Of a stretch of 58,586 nucleotides of DNA, positions 5,542 to 15,263 are shown piece after piece. Under the pieces are notes generated by a model that saw nothing but the letters and a program-made list of their open reading frames with translations, did no database searches and had not been told where the DNA came from. Both the position numbers and the translations under genes were made by a program. Each line of letters begins with the position of its first letter. The first letter of the stretch is position 1. This DNA comes from Cognataquiflexum rubidum (GTDB taxonomy: Bacteria; Bacteroidota; Bacteroidia; Cytophagales; Cyclobacteriaceae): NCBI RefSeq assembly GCF_022538115.1, contig NZ_JAKZAL010000027.1, forward strand, positions 1-58,586. The letters run 5' to 3'.

Positions 5542-7410
5542 ATGAAGAAAATAGATAAATTGATTTTGGGGTCTTTTATAGGCCCCTTCTTTTTGACCTT
5601 TGTAGTGGTGGATTTTATTCTACTCACTGTCAACATGCTCAAATATTTCGACGAAATCTTTGGTAAAGGCCTGAGTTTTTGGATTTATATGGAGCTGTTT
5701 TCTTATTTTGTAATCAGCATTTCCCCCATGGCCTTGCCTTTGGCTGTGCTGCTTTCAGCATTGATGACTTTTGGAAATCTGGGAGAGCATTTTGAATTGA
5801 CCGCATTGAAAAGTGCCGGTATATCCTTGGTCAGGGCCTTAATGCCTATCGGAGTGTTTGTGTTGTTGCTGACCATCGCAGCTTTTCTCTCAAACAATTA
5901 CCTGGTTCCTAAGGTCAACCTCAAAACATTTGGACTCCTATATGATATCAGAATGAAGTCGCCTGCACTGGACATCAAAGAAGGTGTTTTTTACAATGGA
6001 ATTCCAAATTATAGTATCAAAGTCAACCGCAAATTAGATGAAGTGAGATTGAACGATATTATCATCTACAACCACGCGGATGGACAGGGTAATATCAATG
6101 TAATTATGGCCGATTCCGGTAGGATGGAACCTTTTTTCAATAATAACTACATGAAGTTGACCTTATATAACGGGGTCAGTTATAAAGAATCAAGGTCACA
6201 GAGAGGAATTACTGAAAAACCTGCTGATTTGAGCAGAACCCTTTTTTCAGAAAATCAAATTGTCTTTGACCTCGCATCTTTTCAATTGAACCGAACCCCC
6301 GAGGATTTATGGTCTACAAACCGGTCGATAAAAAACATTGCCCAACTCAAACTCGGGCTCGATTCCATGAATTCGGAAATCAACCAAATTGTGTATTACA
6401 ATTACCTTAATACCGAATCTTCCTTTCCTTATTTTACAAGAGATAGAAAATTATCTCCTCCTTTGGAGGTTGTAAGGAGAAAAGAAAGAGATGATTCAAT
6501 TAAAATCGCGAAAGCTGGTTTGCAAAAAAAGGCAGAAGAAGCGGTTTTATCAGGTTCCAAATCAATGGATTCACTTAACCTAATGGCTTTTCCAAAAGGT
6601 GCAGATTCCATGATTACGTTGGATAGAGAATTGATTTTTCAGAAAGATTCCATTCCGGATTTATCAAAAATAGAGTCGATTGTAAATAATAAGACTGCAA
6701 ACGGTTCAAATGACACCTCAATAAATGTAGACAGGAATGTTCCAAAACGTAACATCAACAGGAAAGTGTTAAAAATTAATGCACCGACCACTGCCATTGA
6801 TTCTTTGGTTCCTAAATCCAATATTGACAGTATTGTCTCCCCCGGAAATACCCCTAACAATACCATTACTCCACAAAAGACCGCCGTATTTACAGATGCT
6901 AAAAGAGCTGCAATGGATTCCATAATTTCGAAAGGTGATTACAATTCAAAAGCAGCGACTGTTGGAATGAATAATGCCCGAACGATAAAGAATAACTTCA
7001 GTACAAAATTGACGCAGGTAGATGCCCTGGAAAGGGAATTCCGGCGGTTTGAAATCGCCTGGTATCAGAAATATACTACGGCTTTTGCCTGCATTGTCAT
7101 GTTTATGATTGGAGCCCCTTTGGGAGCGATTATTAAAAAAGGTGGCTTGGGCATGCCTGTTTTGATGTCAATTATATTCTTTATTCTGTTCTATATGTTG
7201 ACGATTACGGGTGAAAAATGGGCGAAAGAAGGAATAACCAATACCGTATTTGGAACCTGGTTTTCAAATCTTGTTTTGCTTCCATTCGGATTCTTCTTTT
7301 TGAGGCAGGCAAGAAAGGACGCAAGGTTGTTTGAACCGGATACCTATACCAATTTTTTTAAGAAGATTAAGGCCAAATTCACCGTAAAACCAGCTAAATC
7401 TCAAGCCTGA
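5542..7410 (+). CDS. LptF/LptG (YjgP/YjgQ) family permease
   Basis: Inner-membrane subunit of the lipopolysaccharide export ABC machinery, which moves LPS from the inner membrane to the periplasmic bridge. Three membrane helices lie in the first 125 residues (IGPFFLTFVVVDFILL, SPMALPLAVLLSALM, LMPIGVFVLLLTIAAF) and three near the C-terminus (about 515-600). Between them is the periplasmic domain, here enlarged: 622 residues against about 360 in E. coli LptF or LptG, with a Ser/Asn/Asp-rich, low-complexity stretch at about 300-490. One such gene is usual in many Bacteroidota loci, so I cannot say F or G. A near-promoter sequence lies upstream but is unconvincing. Confidence 0.88.
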   Translation: MKKIDKLILGSFIGPFFLTFVVVDFILLTVNMLKYFDEIFGKGLSFWIYMELFSYFVISISPMALPLAVLLSALMTFGNLGEHFELTALKSAGISLVRALMPIGVFVLLLTIAAFLSNNYLVPKVNLKTFGLLYDIRMKSPALDIKEGVFYNGIPNYSIKVNRKLDEVRLNDIIIYNHADGQGNINVIMADSGRMEPFFNNNYMKLTLYNGVSYKESRSQRGITEKPADLSRTLFSENQIVFDLASFQLNRTPEDLWSTNRSIKNIAQLKLGLDSMNSEINQIVYYNYLNTESSFPYFTRDRKLSPPLEVVRRKERDDSIKIAKAGLQKKAEEAVLSGSKSMDSLNLMAFPKGADSMITLDRELIFQKDSIPDLSKIESIVNNKTANGSNDTSINVDRNVPKRNINRKVLKINAPTTAIDSLVPKSNIDSIVSPGNTPNNTITPQKTAVFTDAKRAAMDSIISKGDYNSKAATVGMNNARTIKNNFSTKLTQVDALEREFRRFEIAWYQKYTTAFACIVMFMIGAPLGAIIKKGGLGMPVLMSIIFFILFYMLTITGEKWAKEGITNTVFGTWFSNLVLLPFGFFFLRQARKDARLFEPDTYTNFFKKIKAKFTVKPAKSQA

Positions 7411-7412
7411 TT

Positions 7413-7442
7413 TTTGAATTTCAATTATAAGGATTACCTTTG
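7413..7442 (+). promoter_or_regulatory. Promoter of rpsO
   Basis: -33 box TTTG (7413-7416), 18-base spacer, -7 box TACCTTTG (7435-7442), a full match to the Bacteroidota consensus TAnnTTTG. The predicted start near 7449 leaves a 28-base leader before the rpsO ATG at 7477. Confidence 0.8.
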
Positions 7443-7476
7443 TACCTGTTTTAAAAATTAAAATAATTAACTAGGC

Positions 7477-7752
7477 ATGTATTTAACATCAGAGAAAAAA
7501 GCGGAGTTGTTCAAAAATCATGGCAGGTTAAAGGCTGAAACCGATACCGGTTCTTCGGAATCACAGATCGCACTGTTCACCTTCAGAATTCAGCATTTGA
7601 CGGACCATTTGAAAACAAACAAGAAAGACCACTCTTCAAGATTGGGTCTTTTGAAATTAGTAGGTAAAAGAAGAAGCCTTCTCAATTACCTTATCAAGAA
7701 TGATATCGAAAGATATAGAGCTATTATCACCGAATTAGGAATTAGAAAATAA
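7477..7752 (+). CDS. rpsO: 30S ribosomal protein S15
   Basis: Primary 16S rRNA-binding protein of the small subunit, 91 residues against the usual 88-90. The conserved [24 protein letters not shown] and [21 protein letters not shown] blocks are intact (each quoted in part in the usual order: [23 protein letters not shown]). It has its own promoter and terminator and is followed by pnp, the widespread rpsO-pnp arrangement. Confidence 0.98.
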   Translation: MYLTSEKKAELFKNHGRLKAETDTGSSESQIALFTFRIQHLTDHLKTNKKDHSSRLGLLKLVGKRRSLLNYLIKNDIERYRAIITELGIRK

Positions 7753-7764
7753 CTCAATTTAATG

Positions 7765-7795
7765 TAAGGTTCTCATGGGAGAACCTTACTTTTTT
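7765..7795 (+). terminator. Terminator between rpsO and pnp
   Basis: Perfect 10-bp stem TAAGGTTCTC (7765-7774) with GAGAACCTTA (7779-7788), loop ATGG, followed by CTTTTTT. It lies 12 bases after the rpsO stop. In several bacteria this gap carries both a terminator and an RNase III site that lets some read-through into pnp. Confidence 0.9.
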
Positions 7796-7861
7796 ATTTA
7801 CCCCTGATATTAAGCCTTACTTTTAAAACTATTCTACACCTATTATTATTTACAAAATTGT

Positions 7862-10003
7862 ATGTTACCAAACGTAATTTCTAAAACTATCGTCCTTGAA
7901 GACGGCAGGGAGATCATCATTGAAACAGGGGCATTGGCAAAACAAGCCGATGGGGCAGTAGTTGTCCGCATGGGAAAAGCCATGTTGTTGGCCACTGTTG
8001 TTTCTAAAAAAGAAGCTGGCGAAGGAGTCGATTTTCTCCCGATGTCTGTGGATTACCAAGAAAAATTTGCTGCATCCGGAAAGATTCCCGGAGGTTTTTT
8101 GAAAAGAGAAGGAAGACTTTCCGACTATGAAATATTGATCAGCCGTATTGTAGACAGGGCTATCAGACCGATTTTCCCCGATGATTACCACGCTGACACA
8201 CAAATCGGCATTACTTTGATGTCCGCTGACTCTGAGGTTCTTCCTGATTGTTTGGCAGGTCTTGCGGCTTCTGCAGCCTTGGCCGTATCCGACATTCCTT
8301 TTAACGGGCCTATATCTGAAGTCCGAGTAGGAAAGATCAATGGGAAGTTGCTTATCAATCCTACTCCTGCGCAGCTCGAAACAGCTTCTTTGGAGTTTAT
8401 TGTAGCAGGTTCCGAAGAATACATTTTGATGGTAGAGGGAGAGGCCAACGAAATTTCTGAAGATGAAATGGTAGAGGCACTCCAGTTTGCACATGAAGAA
8501 ATTAAAAAACACTGCAAAATTCAGAAAGAATTGACCATTGCAGTCGGAAAAGAGAAGAAGAGAGAATACAACCATGAAAAATCAGATACTGCATTGTATG
8601 AAAAAATGCATGCTGAATTATACGGGAAGTGTTACGAAGTAGTGGCAAGGTTGATTGCCAATAAATCTGAAAGATATGACCTGATCAAGGCTGTCAAGGA
8701 AGAGTTCGTAGCATCTTTGGGCGAAGGCCATGGCTTTGAAGCAAGTTTGATTGGACCATATTTCTCTAAAATCCATAAAGAAGCTGCAAGGAACCTTACA
8801 TTAAATGAGAAAAAGAGACTTGACGGCAGAAGATTGGACGAAATCAGGCCAATTTGGTCAGTTATTGACTACTTGCCATCAGCTCACGGTTCCGCAGTGT
8901 TTACAAGAGGAGAAACACAGTCTGTTACCACTTGTACTTTAGGTACCAAAATGGACGAGCAGATGATTGACGGGGCAATGATATCCGGATATAACAAGTT
9001 TTATCTTCATTACAACTTCCCGGGATTCTCTACAGGTGAAGTAAAACCTAATAGAGGAGTTGGAAGAAGAGAAGTGGGTCATGGTAACTTAGCCATGAGA
9101 GCTTTGAAAAAAGTCCTTCCTTCAGGTGATGAAAATCCTTACACTATCAGGATTGTTTCCGATATCTTGGAATCAAACGGATCATCTTCTATGGCTACCG
9201 TTTGCGCGGGATCTTTGGCTTTGATGGATGCGGGCATTCAGATCAAAGCTCCGGTAACCGGAATCGCAATGGGAATGATCTCTGATGCAAAAACAGGAAA
9301 ATATTCTATTCTTTCCGACATCTTGGGCGATGAAGATCACCTTGGCGATATGGACTTCAAAGTTACGGGAACTGAAAAAGGAATCACAGCCTGTCAGATG
9401 GACCTTAAAGTTGAAGGTCTTGATTATAGTGTGTTGAAAGAAGCTTTGTATCAAGCAAAAGATGGCAGACTTCATATCATGAATGAGATCAAAAAGACCA
9501 TTTCAGCCCCTAAGCCGGATCTCAAGCCGCATACTCCAAGGTCATTTATGATGAGTATTCCTAAGGAGCTAATCGGAGCAGTGATCGGTCCAGGAGGAAA
9601 AGTCATTCAGGAAATCCAAAAAGATACCGGAGCCACCATCATCATTGAGGAAAAAGATAATATGGGAAAAATCAATATTTTCTCAAACAATCAGGAATCT
9701 ATGAATGCGGCAATTTCAAGAATCAGGGCTATCGTAGCCATGCCTGAAATCGGAGAGACCTACACAGGCAAAGTGAAAAACATCATGCCTTTTGGGGCTT
9801 TTGTAGAATTTATGCCAGGTAAAGACGGATTGTTACATATTTCTGAAATCAAGTGGGAAAGACTTGAAAATATGGAAGGTGTCCTCGAACCGGGAGAAGA
9901 AATCATGGTCAAACTGATTGATGTAGACAAAAAAACAGGGAAGTTTAAGCTTTCCAGAAAAGTATTATTGCCAAAACCGGAAAAATCTGATAAAAACGAC
10001 TAA
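7862..10003 (+). CDS. pnp: Polyribonucleotide nucleotidyltransferase (PNPase)
   Basis: Phosphorolytic 3'-5' exoribonuclease, core of RNA turnover and of the degradosome. 713 residues, normal length. Two RNase PH domains (about 15-235 and 325-555) with the FFKREGR-type loop ([19 protein letters not shown]) in the first and the active-site [15 protein letters not shown] segment in the second, an all-helical linker between them, then a KH domain (about 565-620, with [12 protein letters not shown]) and an S1 domain (about 630-700, [15 protein letters not shown]). ATG at 7862. It is the second gene of rpsO-pnp. Confidence 0.98.
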   Translation: MLPNVISKTIVLEDGREIIIETGALAKQADGAVVVRMGKAMLLATVVSKKEAGEGVDFLPMSVDYQEKFAASGKIPGGFLKREGRLSDYEILISRIVDRAIRPIFPDDYHADTQIGITLMSADSEVLPDCLAGLAASAALAVSDIPFNGPISEVRVGKINGKLLINPTPAQLETASLEFIVAGSEEYILMVEGEANEISEDEMVEALQFAHEEIKKHCKIQKELTIAVGKEKKREYNHEKSDTALYEKMHAELYGKCYEVVARLIANKSERYDLIKAVKEEFVASLGEGHGFEASLIGPYFSKIHKEAARNLTLNEKKRLDGRRLDEIRPIWSVIDYLPSAHGSAVFTRGETQSVTTCTLGTKMDEQMIDGAMISGYNKFYLHYNFPGFSTGEVKPNRGVGRREVGHGNLAMRALKKVLPSGDENPYTIRIVSDILESNGSSSMATVCAGSLALMDAGIQIKAPVTGIAMGMISDAKTGKYSILSDILGDEDHLGDMDFKVTGTEKGITACQMDLKVEGLDYSVLKEALYQAKDGRLHIMNEIKKTISAPKPDLKPHTPRSFMMSIPKELIGAVIGPGGKVIQEIQKDTGATIIIEEKDNMGKINIFSNNQESMNAAISRIRAIVAMPEIGETYTGKVKNIMPFGAFVEFMPGKDGLLHISEIKWERLENMEGVLEPGEEIMVKLIDVDKKTGKFKLSRKVLLPKPEKSDKND

Positions 10004-10088
10004 GTTCAATAGAGTATTTGTTATTTTGAACTTTGTTTATTTGGATTCCTGTTATTAATTGAATCTTAACTGAAAATTATATTCTTGA

Positions 10089-10952
10089 ATGAGGCAGCTA
10101 AAAATTAGCAAACAGATCACCAACAGGGAAAGTCAGTCCCTTGATAAATATCTACAGGAGATTGGAAAAGTAGATCTATTGACAGCCGATGAGGAAGTGG
10201 TTCTTGCCAAAAGAATCAGAGAAGGCGATCAATTGGCATTAGAAAAACTTACAAAAGCCAACCTCCGATTTGTTGTTTCTGTAGCCAAACAATATCAAAA
10301 CCAAGGACTTTCGTTGGGCGATCTGATCAACGAAGGAAATCTCGGTCTGATCAAAGCAGCCCAAAGATTTGACGAAACCAGAGGTTTCAAGTTTATTTCT
10401 TATGCTGTGTGGTGGATCAGACAATCGATCCTTCAGGCATTGGCTGAACAATCCAGAATTGTAAGGCTTCCTCTGAACAGGGTCGGATCTTTGAACAAGA
10501 TCAGCAAGACCTTCAGCGAACTGGAGCAAAAATTTGAAAGAGAACCATCTCCTGAAGAATTGGCTGAAGTGCTCGAAGTGACTGCTGCTGAAGTAGTGGA
10601 TACCATGAAAATTTCAGGTAGACACGTTTCTATGGATGCTCCTTTTGTTCAGGGTGAAGAAAACAGTTTGTTGGATGTTCTTGAAAATGATGGAGATGAA
10701 AAGCCGGATGACGGCTTGATGACTGATTCCTTGAGAAAAGAAGTTCAAAGAGCGCTTTCAACCCTTACCCAAAGAGAAGCAGATGTAATTACACTTTACT
10801 TTGGTTTGAATGGCGAACATGCAATGACCTTGGAAGAAATCGGTGAAAAATTCAACCTCACCAGAGAAAGAGTAAGACAAATTAAAGAAAAGGCTATCAG
10901 GAGATTAAGGCATACTTCCAGAAGTAAAACATTAAAGCCTTATCTTGGGTAA
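10089..10952 (+). CDS. rpoD: Primary RNA polymerase sigma factor (RpoD/SigA family)
   Basis: Directs RNA polymerase to housekeeping promoters. 287 residues: the short Bacteroidota form that lacks the long N-terminal region 1 of the E. coli protein. Region 1.2 starts at about residue 15 ([20 protein letters not shown]), region 2 with [20 protein letters not shown] and the promoter-melting [15 protein letters not shown] follows, then region 3 and region 4 with the helix-turn-helix [20 protein letters not shown]. This sigma factor is the one expected to read the TTTG/TAnnTTTG boxes listed in this annotation. ATG at 10089 sits directly before the conserved block. Confidence 0.97.
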   Translation: MRQLKISKQITNRESQSLDKYLQEIGKVDLLTADEEVVLAKRIREGDQLALEKLTKANLRFVVSVAKQYQNQGLSLGDLINEGNLGLIKAAQRFDETRGFKFISYAVWWIRQSILQALAEQSRIVRLPLNRVGSLNKISKTFSELEQKFEREPSPEELAEVLEVTAAEVVDTMKISGRHVSMDAPFVQGEENSLLDVLENDGDEKPDDGLMTDSLRKEVQRALSTLTQREADVITLYFGLNGEHAMTLEEIGEKFNLTRERVRQIKEKAIRRLRHTSRSKTLKPYLG

Positions 10953-10980
10953 TCTTATTTAATGATTTGGATTAAAATAT

Positions 10981-11006
10981 AAAGGGGATTTATCCCCTTT
11001 TTTTAT
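10981..11006 (+). terminator. Terminator of rpoD
   Basis: Perfect 8-bp stem AAAGGGGA (10981-10988) with TCCCCTTT (10993-11000), loop TTTA, followed by TTTTA. It is 29 bases after the rpoD stop codon. Confidence 0.9.
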
Positions 11007-11070
11007 TTAATTACTTATCGAAAGACATTTTAAAAATAAACTCCCTGATCATCACTTCATAATACCTCAA

Positions 11071-11099
11071 TTAGGGAATTTTAACACCCATTAACTTTG
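11071..11099 (+). promoter_or_regulatory. Promoter of trxB
   Basis: -7 box TAACTTTG (11092-11099) is a full match to TAnnTTTG; a TTAG at 11071-11074, 17 bases upstream, is a one-mismatch -33 box. Transcription would begin near 11106, after the GTG at 11102, so that GTG cannot be the start of trxB from this promoter. Confidence 0.68.
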
Positions 11100-11149
11100 T
11101 TGTGAAGGGGATTTTAACAAAATTTGCCAACTTCAAAAAATTCAATCAA

Positions 11150-12094
11150 ATGACTTCCGAAATTGAAAAAATCAAAGTCTTGATAATTGGTTCAGGGCCG
11201 GCAGGATACACCGCTGCGATTTATGCGTCTCGGGCGGGCCTAAATCCGGTTCTCTATACAGGTGGACAGCCTGGCGGCCAACTTACGATTACTACCGATG
11301 TAGAAAATTATCCCGGATACCCGGAAGGAATCCAAGGTCCGGAAATGATGGAGGACTTTAGAAAACAAGCTGAAAGATTTGGAACCAAAGTCAGGTATGG
11401 GGTAGTGACCTCTGTTGACTTTGATTCTTTTCCACATAAGGTGATAGTTGATGACCAACTTGAAGTACATGCCGATACAGTGATAATTTCTACTGGTGCT
11501 TCCGCCAAATGGCTAGGATTGGAAAGTGAAACAAGGCTGAATGGGAGGGGAGTTTCTGCGTGTGCGGTTTGTGATGGATTTTTCTTTAGAGGTCAGGATG
11601 TGGCCATTGTCGGTGCAGGGGATACCGCCTGTGAGGAAGCTTCCTATCTTTCAAATATTTGCAGCAAGGTCTACATGATCGTCAGAAAAGGCGAAATGCG
11701 GGCTTCACAAATCATGCAAAGAAGGGTTTTGAACAACCCTAAAATTGAAGTCCTTTGGAATACTGAAACAGAAGAGATCCTTGGTGAAGATGAGGTAAAA
11801 GGGGTGAGGCTGTATAACAACGTCACTAAAGAATCAAAAGAACTGCAAATAACCGGGTTCTTCGTCGCCATTGGACATCATCCCAATACTGATATTTTTA
11901 AAAATATCATTGACATGGATGAAAATGGATATATCAAGACTATTCCGGGAAGTACCCGGACCAATAAAGAAGGCGTATTTGCCTGTGGGGATGCCCAAGA
12001 CCATATTTATAGACAAGCAGTCACCGCCGCAGGTACAGGTTGTATGGCAGCTCTGGATGCAGAAAGATTTCTCGCTGCAAAAGAATCTGCGTAA
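11150..12094 (+). CDS. trxB: Thioredoxin-disulfide reductase
   Basis: NADPH-dependent flavoenzyme that reduces thioredoxin. From ATG 11150 the protein has 314 residues, the usual length, opening MTSEIEKIKVLIIGSGPAGY with the FAD-binding GxGxxA/G motif. The redox-active pair CAVC lies mid-protein (SACAVCDG), followed by the NADPH-binding GAGDTACEEA motif and the C-terminal FAD motif GVFACGDAQD. The frame extends upstream to GTG 11102, but the promoter box overlaps that start and the extra 16 residues match nothing in the family. A gene for an M23 peptidase follows after 9 bases. Confidence 0.97.
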   Translation: MTSEIEKIKVLIIGSGPAGYTAAIYASRAGLNPVLYTGGQPGGQLTITTDVENYPGYPEGIQGPEMMEDFRKQAERFGTKVRYGVVTSVDFDSFPHKVIVDDQLEVHADTVIISTGASAKWLGLESETRLNGRGVSACAVCDGFFFRGQDVAIVGAGDTACEEASYLSNICSKVYMIVRKGEMRASQIMQRRVLNNPKIEVLWNTETEEILGEDEVKGVRLYNNVTKESKELQITGFFVAIGHHPNTDIFKNIIDMDENGYIKTIPGSTRTNKEGVFACGDAQDHIYRQAVTAAGTGCMAALDAERFLAAKESA

Positions 12095-12103
12095 TTTAAA
12101 AAA

Positions 12104-13138
12104 ATGAAAGTAAAAGGTCTCTGGATATTGATAATTGTATTTTTGGGCATGGGATCTATTCAATCCCATGCCCAAAATTTTCCAAAGATAATTAAGAAAA
12201 AATCTGGAGAAAAACCTAAATCCAACCCTCTGACAAGGGATTTAAGACTTTTTGATCCTGACAAATACCTTCAGGATATTACCAAATCTACAGATTCATT
12301 GTTTTTTAAAGATTATGTAGAATTAAAAAAACGCCTAAGCATTGTTGCTGAAGATACGATTTCCTTGGATTGGGCACCCACAAATCAATTGGTGCAAGTT
12401 TCGGAACAGGTACTCATAGACAGTATTTGGGTGACAGCATTCGAGTATTATTCTTCTTGGGACAGTAAAAAAATCAATATCTATGATTTTAATCCAAAGG
12501 AATTCAAAGACACTGTTCAGATAAAACTGTTCGACCCGTTTTTTGGAACAGATTGGAAAATGCCTTTGGACGAAACCCGTATTACCTCCGAATTTGGGTT
12601 TAGGCGATACCGTTGGCACCACGGAACAGACCTCAAGCTGAATGTCGGCGATCCGGTTTACAGTTCATTTGATGGAATCGTGAGAATACGGTCATATGAC
12701 AGAACAGGTTATGGCTATTACGTTGTAGTAAGGCATAAAAACGGTTTGGAAACATTGTATGGTCACCTATCAAAATTTCGTGTAGAAATCGGACAGGAAG
12801 TCAAAGCAGGTGAATTGATAGGTCTGGGAGGCAATACAGGAAGAAGCACAGGACCGCATCTGCATTTCGAAATCAGATACCAAGGTCTCTCCATTAATCC
12901 CACCGAAGTTTTTGATTTTAATCTGGGGAGTATCAAAGCACAATACTATGACATTACCTCTTCTAGCTTTGACCATGTGGTCAAAACCCAGGAGGCTGTA
13001 TACCACAAAGTCAGAAGTGGGGAAACATTAAGTGCCATTGCAAGGAGATATGGAGTCAGAGTCAGCACCTTGACAAGACTGAATGGAATTTCCACCAATA
13101 CGATTCTCAAGGTTGGAAGAAGACTGAGAGTGAAATAG
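12104..13138 (+). CDS. Secreted M23 peptidase with C-terminal LysM domain
   Basis: Probable cell-wall hydrolase or regulator of one, exported by a Sec signal peptide (residues 1-24, ending SHAQ). The LytM/M23 domain (about 145-270) has the zinc motif HHGTDLKL, the middle GHLSKF and GPHLHFEIR, so all metal ligands of an active enzyme are present. The last 45 residues form a LysM domain (YHKVRSGETLSAIARRYGV) that binds peptidoglycan. 344 residues. Domain order M23-LysM is the reverse of many Gram-negative NlpD-like proteins. It lies 9 bases after trxB and 36 before bshB1, suggesting co-transcription. Confidence 0.92.
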   Translation: MKVKGLWILIIVFLGMGSIQSHAQNFPKIIKKKSGEKPKSNPLTRDLRLFDPDKYLQDITKSTDSLFFKDYVELKKRLSIVAEDTISLDWAPTNQLVQVSEQVLIDSIWVTAFEYYSSWDSKKINIYDFNPKEFKDTVQIKLFDPFFGTDWKMPLDETRITSEFGFRRYRWHHGTDLKLNVGDPVYSSFDGIVRIRSYDRTGYGYYVVVRHKNGLETLYGHLSKFRVEIGQEVKAGELIGLGGNTGRSTGPHLHFEIRYQGLSINPTEVFDFNLGSIKAQYYDITSSSFDHVVKTQEAVYHKVRSGETLSAIARRYGVRVSTLTRLNGISTNTILKVGRRLRVK

Positions 13139-13174
13139 TGAAAAGGAGATTATCTTTCTCAAAATCCAAAATTT

Positions 13175-13891
13175 ATGAAATTAGACATCTTAGTCATCGC
13201 TGCACATCCCGATGATGCTGAATTGGCCTGTTCCGGTACGATTGCGGCGCAAATTGCGAAAGGCTATAAAGTTGGTATACTCGACCTGACCAAAGGTGAG
13301 ATGGGAACAAGAGGTACACCTGAAATCAGGATGCAGGAATCTGAGGAATCTTCCAAAATTCTCGGCATTGCGGTGCGCGAGAATATCGGCTTCAAAGACA
13401 TTTTCTTTAAAGATGATGACCATCACCGCCTTGAAATAATCAAAATTATAAGAAAGTACCAACCGGAAATTGTGCTGGCAAATGCCGTCACCGACAGGCA
13501 TCCCGATCATGGGAAAGGGGGTTCCGTGGCTTCTAATGCGTGTTTTATGAGTGGATTAAGAAAAATTGAGACGACCCTAGAGGGAATTTCCCAAGATCCA
13601 TGGAGGCCAAAATACGTTTACCATTACATTCAAAACAACTATATCAAGCCTGACTTTGTAGTGGACATTACGGATTTTTGGGAGACTAAAATCGAAAGCA
13701 TTAAGGTTTTCAAGTCGCAATTTTATGATCCGAGCAACAAAGAACCTGCAAGTTTTATTTCTTCAGCAGAATTTTTGGATTTTATTGAAGCAAGGTCTCG
13801 GGAATTAGGCCACAGTATTATGGTCAAATATGGTGAAGGTTTTACCGTGGAAAGAACTTTGGGAATCACGGATTTATTTGACCTAAAATAA
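13175..13891 (+). CDS. bshB1: Bacillithiol biosynthesis deacetylase BshB1
   Basis: Zinc-dependent PIG-L family enzyme that removes the acetyl group from N-acetylglucosaminyl-malate in bacillithiol synthesis. 238 residues, family length. The zinc motif AHPDDAELACSG (residues about 9-20) and the later DRHPDHGKGG block are intact, and the LDLTKGEMGTRGTPE segment is typical of BshB1. An AAGGAG ribosome-binding site lies upstream of ATG 13175. It follows trxB and the M23 gene; linkage with thioredoxin reductase places two thiol-redox functions together. Confidence 0.93.
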   Translation: MKLDILVIAAHPDDAELACSGTIAAQIAKGYKVGILDLTKGEMGTRGTPEIRMQESEESSKILGIAVRENIGFKDIFFKDDDHHRLEIIKIIRKYQPEIVLANAVTDRHPDHGKGGSVASNACFMSGLRKIETTLEGISQDPWRPKYVYHYIQNNYIKPDFVVDITDFWETKIESIKVFKSQFYDPSNKEPASFISSAEFLDFIEARSRELGHSIMVKYGEGFTVERTLGITDLFDLK

Positions 13892-13913
13892 ATCCGCTAT
13901 TCCCTTAATGGAC

Positions 13914-14549
13914 TTAAGGAGCAAGCCTTTCGATTTTCCATGAAGCTTCACCTTCTTTTTGATAATGAATCCTGTCGTGAAGCCTGCTTGATCTTCCTTG
14001 CCAAAACTCTACCTCTTCCGGCATCAACCGGTAACCTCCCCAATGCTGGGGCCTTGTAATATTTTCCTCATTTATTTGAGTTAATAGTTGGGCTTCTTTG
14101 TCCTCCAAAAAGGCCCTGTTCGGAATTACTTCGCTTTGAGGCGATGCCCAAGCTCCGACTTGACTGGCAAAAGGCCTTGAAAAATAATATTCATCAGATT
14201 CTTCAGGAGAAATTTTTGAAACCTTTCCCATAAACCTGACCTGCCTTTCCAATACCGGCCAAAAAAACGTAATGGCAGCATAGGGATTGTTCTCCAATTC
14301 TTTTCCTTTGGCACTATTATAGTTAGTAAAAAAAACCAAACCAGTGTCCACATCTTTGAGAAGGACAATCCTTGAATTAGGCCTTCCGTCGGGGCGAACA
14401 GTTGAAAGGTTCATCGCATTCCATTCATTGACTTTGGATTGGTGAGCTTCTTCCACCCAAATTTTAAATTGATCAATCGGAGAAGCATGTACATCCTTCT
14501 CATCAAGTGATTTTAATGTATAATCAATTCGGATATCGGCTAGTTTCAT
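13914..14549 (-). CDS. pdxH: Pyridoxamine 5'-phosphate oxidase
   Basis: FMN enzyme that oxidises pyridoxine or pyridoxamine 5'-phosphate to pyridoxal 5'-phosphate (vitamin B6). 211 residues, the usual length. Visible marks are NAMNLSTVRPDGRPNSRIVLLK for FMN binding, FFTNYNSAKGKELE, RQVRFMGKV, SRPFASQVGAWASPQS, and the C-terminal SSRLHDRI and RLAP motifs. It is convergent with bshB1, the stops being only 22 bases apart; a small CCTTAA/TTAAGG inverted repeat spans the junction. Confidence 0.97.
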   Translation of the reverse strand: MKLADIRIDYTLKSLDEKDVHASPIDQFKIWVEEAHQSKVNEWNAMNLSTVRPDGRPNSRIVLLKDVDTGLVFFTNYNSAKGKELENNPYAAITFFWPVLERQVRFMGKVSKISPEESDEYYFSRPFASQVGAWASPQSEVIPNRAFLEDKEAQLLTQINEENITRPQHWGGYRLMPEEVEFWQGRSSRLHDRIHYQKEGEASWKIERLAP

Positions 14550-14639
14550 AAGGTATTATAATTTTCTTCTAAAATTACCAGACTTATTGCATTTATAAAA
14601 TTTAGATATAACTTAAGAAAATTATCAGACACTTTTTCT

Positions 14640-15209
14640 ATGAGCCAAAGCTTTAAAAAAACTCCATTAGCAGGTCAATTATTGATATCTGAGCCTTTTT
14701 TGCAGGATGAGAATTTTGTGCGTTCTGTTATTCTTTTATGTGAAAACAATGATAAAGGCTCGTTTGGGCTTGTTCTGAACAAGCTCTCGATCTTGAAAAT
14801 CAGTGAACTTGTAGAAGATTTGTTTTTTCTTGACTTAGATGTGTATGTTGGTGGTCCGGTGGAGCAGAATACCCTGCATTTTGTTTATTCAGGCGAGGAA
14901 ATCCTTTCGGGAAGCATCAAGCTTGGGGAAGGCTTATGGTGGGGCGGAGATTTTGAAACCCTGATCCAAAAACTCAAAAACGGGGAGTTGAACAATGGAA
15001 ATATCAGGTTTTTCATTGGGTATTCGGGATGGACAGAAGGACAGCTTAACGAAGAATTGGAAGAGAAAACATGGATCGTCTGTGAAAAAATTGAACCACA
15101 AAATATATTCAACGATTCTCCGGTAGAATTATGGAGAAATATTTTGAAAACCATGGGAGGAGAATTTCAGCTGTTGGCAAATTATCCCATTGATCCGAGG
15201 CTAAATTGA
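14640..15209 (+). CDS. YqgE/AlgH (DUF179) family protein
   Basis: A 189-residue protein of the YqgE/AlgH family, of uncertain biochemical role. Diagnostic points are GQLLISEPFLQDENFVRSV near the start, GSFGLVLNK, VYVGGPVEQNTLHFVYS and the FIGYSGWTEGQLNEELEE block with its conserved GWxxGQL. No signal peptide. Divergent from pdxH with a 90-base gap and followed by the DUF349 protein 54 bases later. Confidence 0.92.
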   Translation: MSQSFKKTPLAGQLLISEPFLQDENFVRSVILLCENNDKGSFGLVLNKLSILKISELVEDLFFLDLDVYVGGPVEQNTLHFVYSGEEILSGSIKLGEGLWWGGDFETLIQKLKNGELNNGNIRFFIGYSGWTEGQLNEELEEKTWIVCEKIEPQNIFNDSPVELWRNILKTMGGEFQLLANYPIDPRLN

Positions 15210-15263
15210 TCCAATTTTATTACTTTTGTTTTAGACGTCCTGCAAAAAAGTATCAGTTTTATT

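Noticed and set aside
7865..8575. Minus-strand frame of 236 codons opposite pnp
   Set aside because: Low-complexity Phe/Ser/Cys-rich translation typical of the antisense of a conserved gene; pnp is certain.
11102..11149. GTG start of trxB at 11102
   Set aside because: The consensus -7 box ends at 11099, so the transcript would begin after this codon; ATG 11150 gives the family start.
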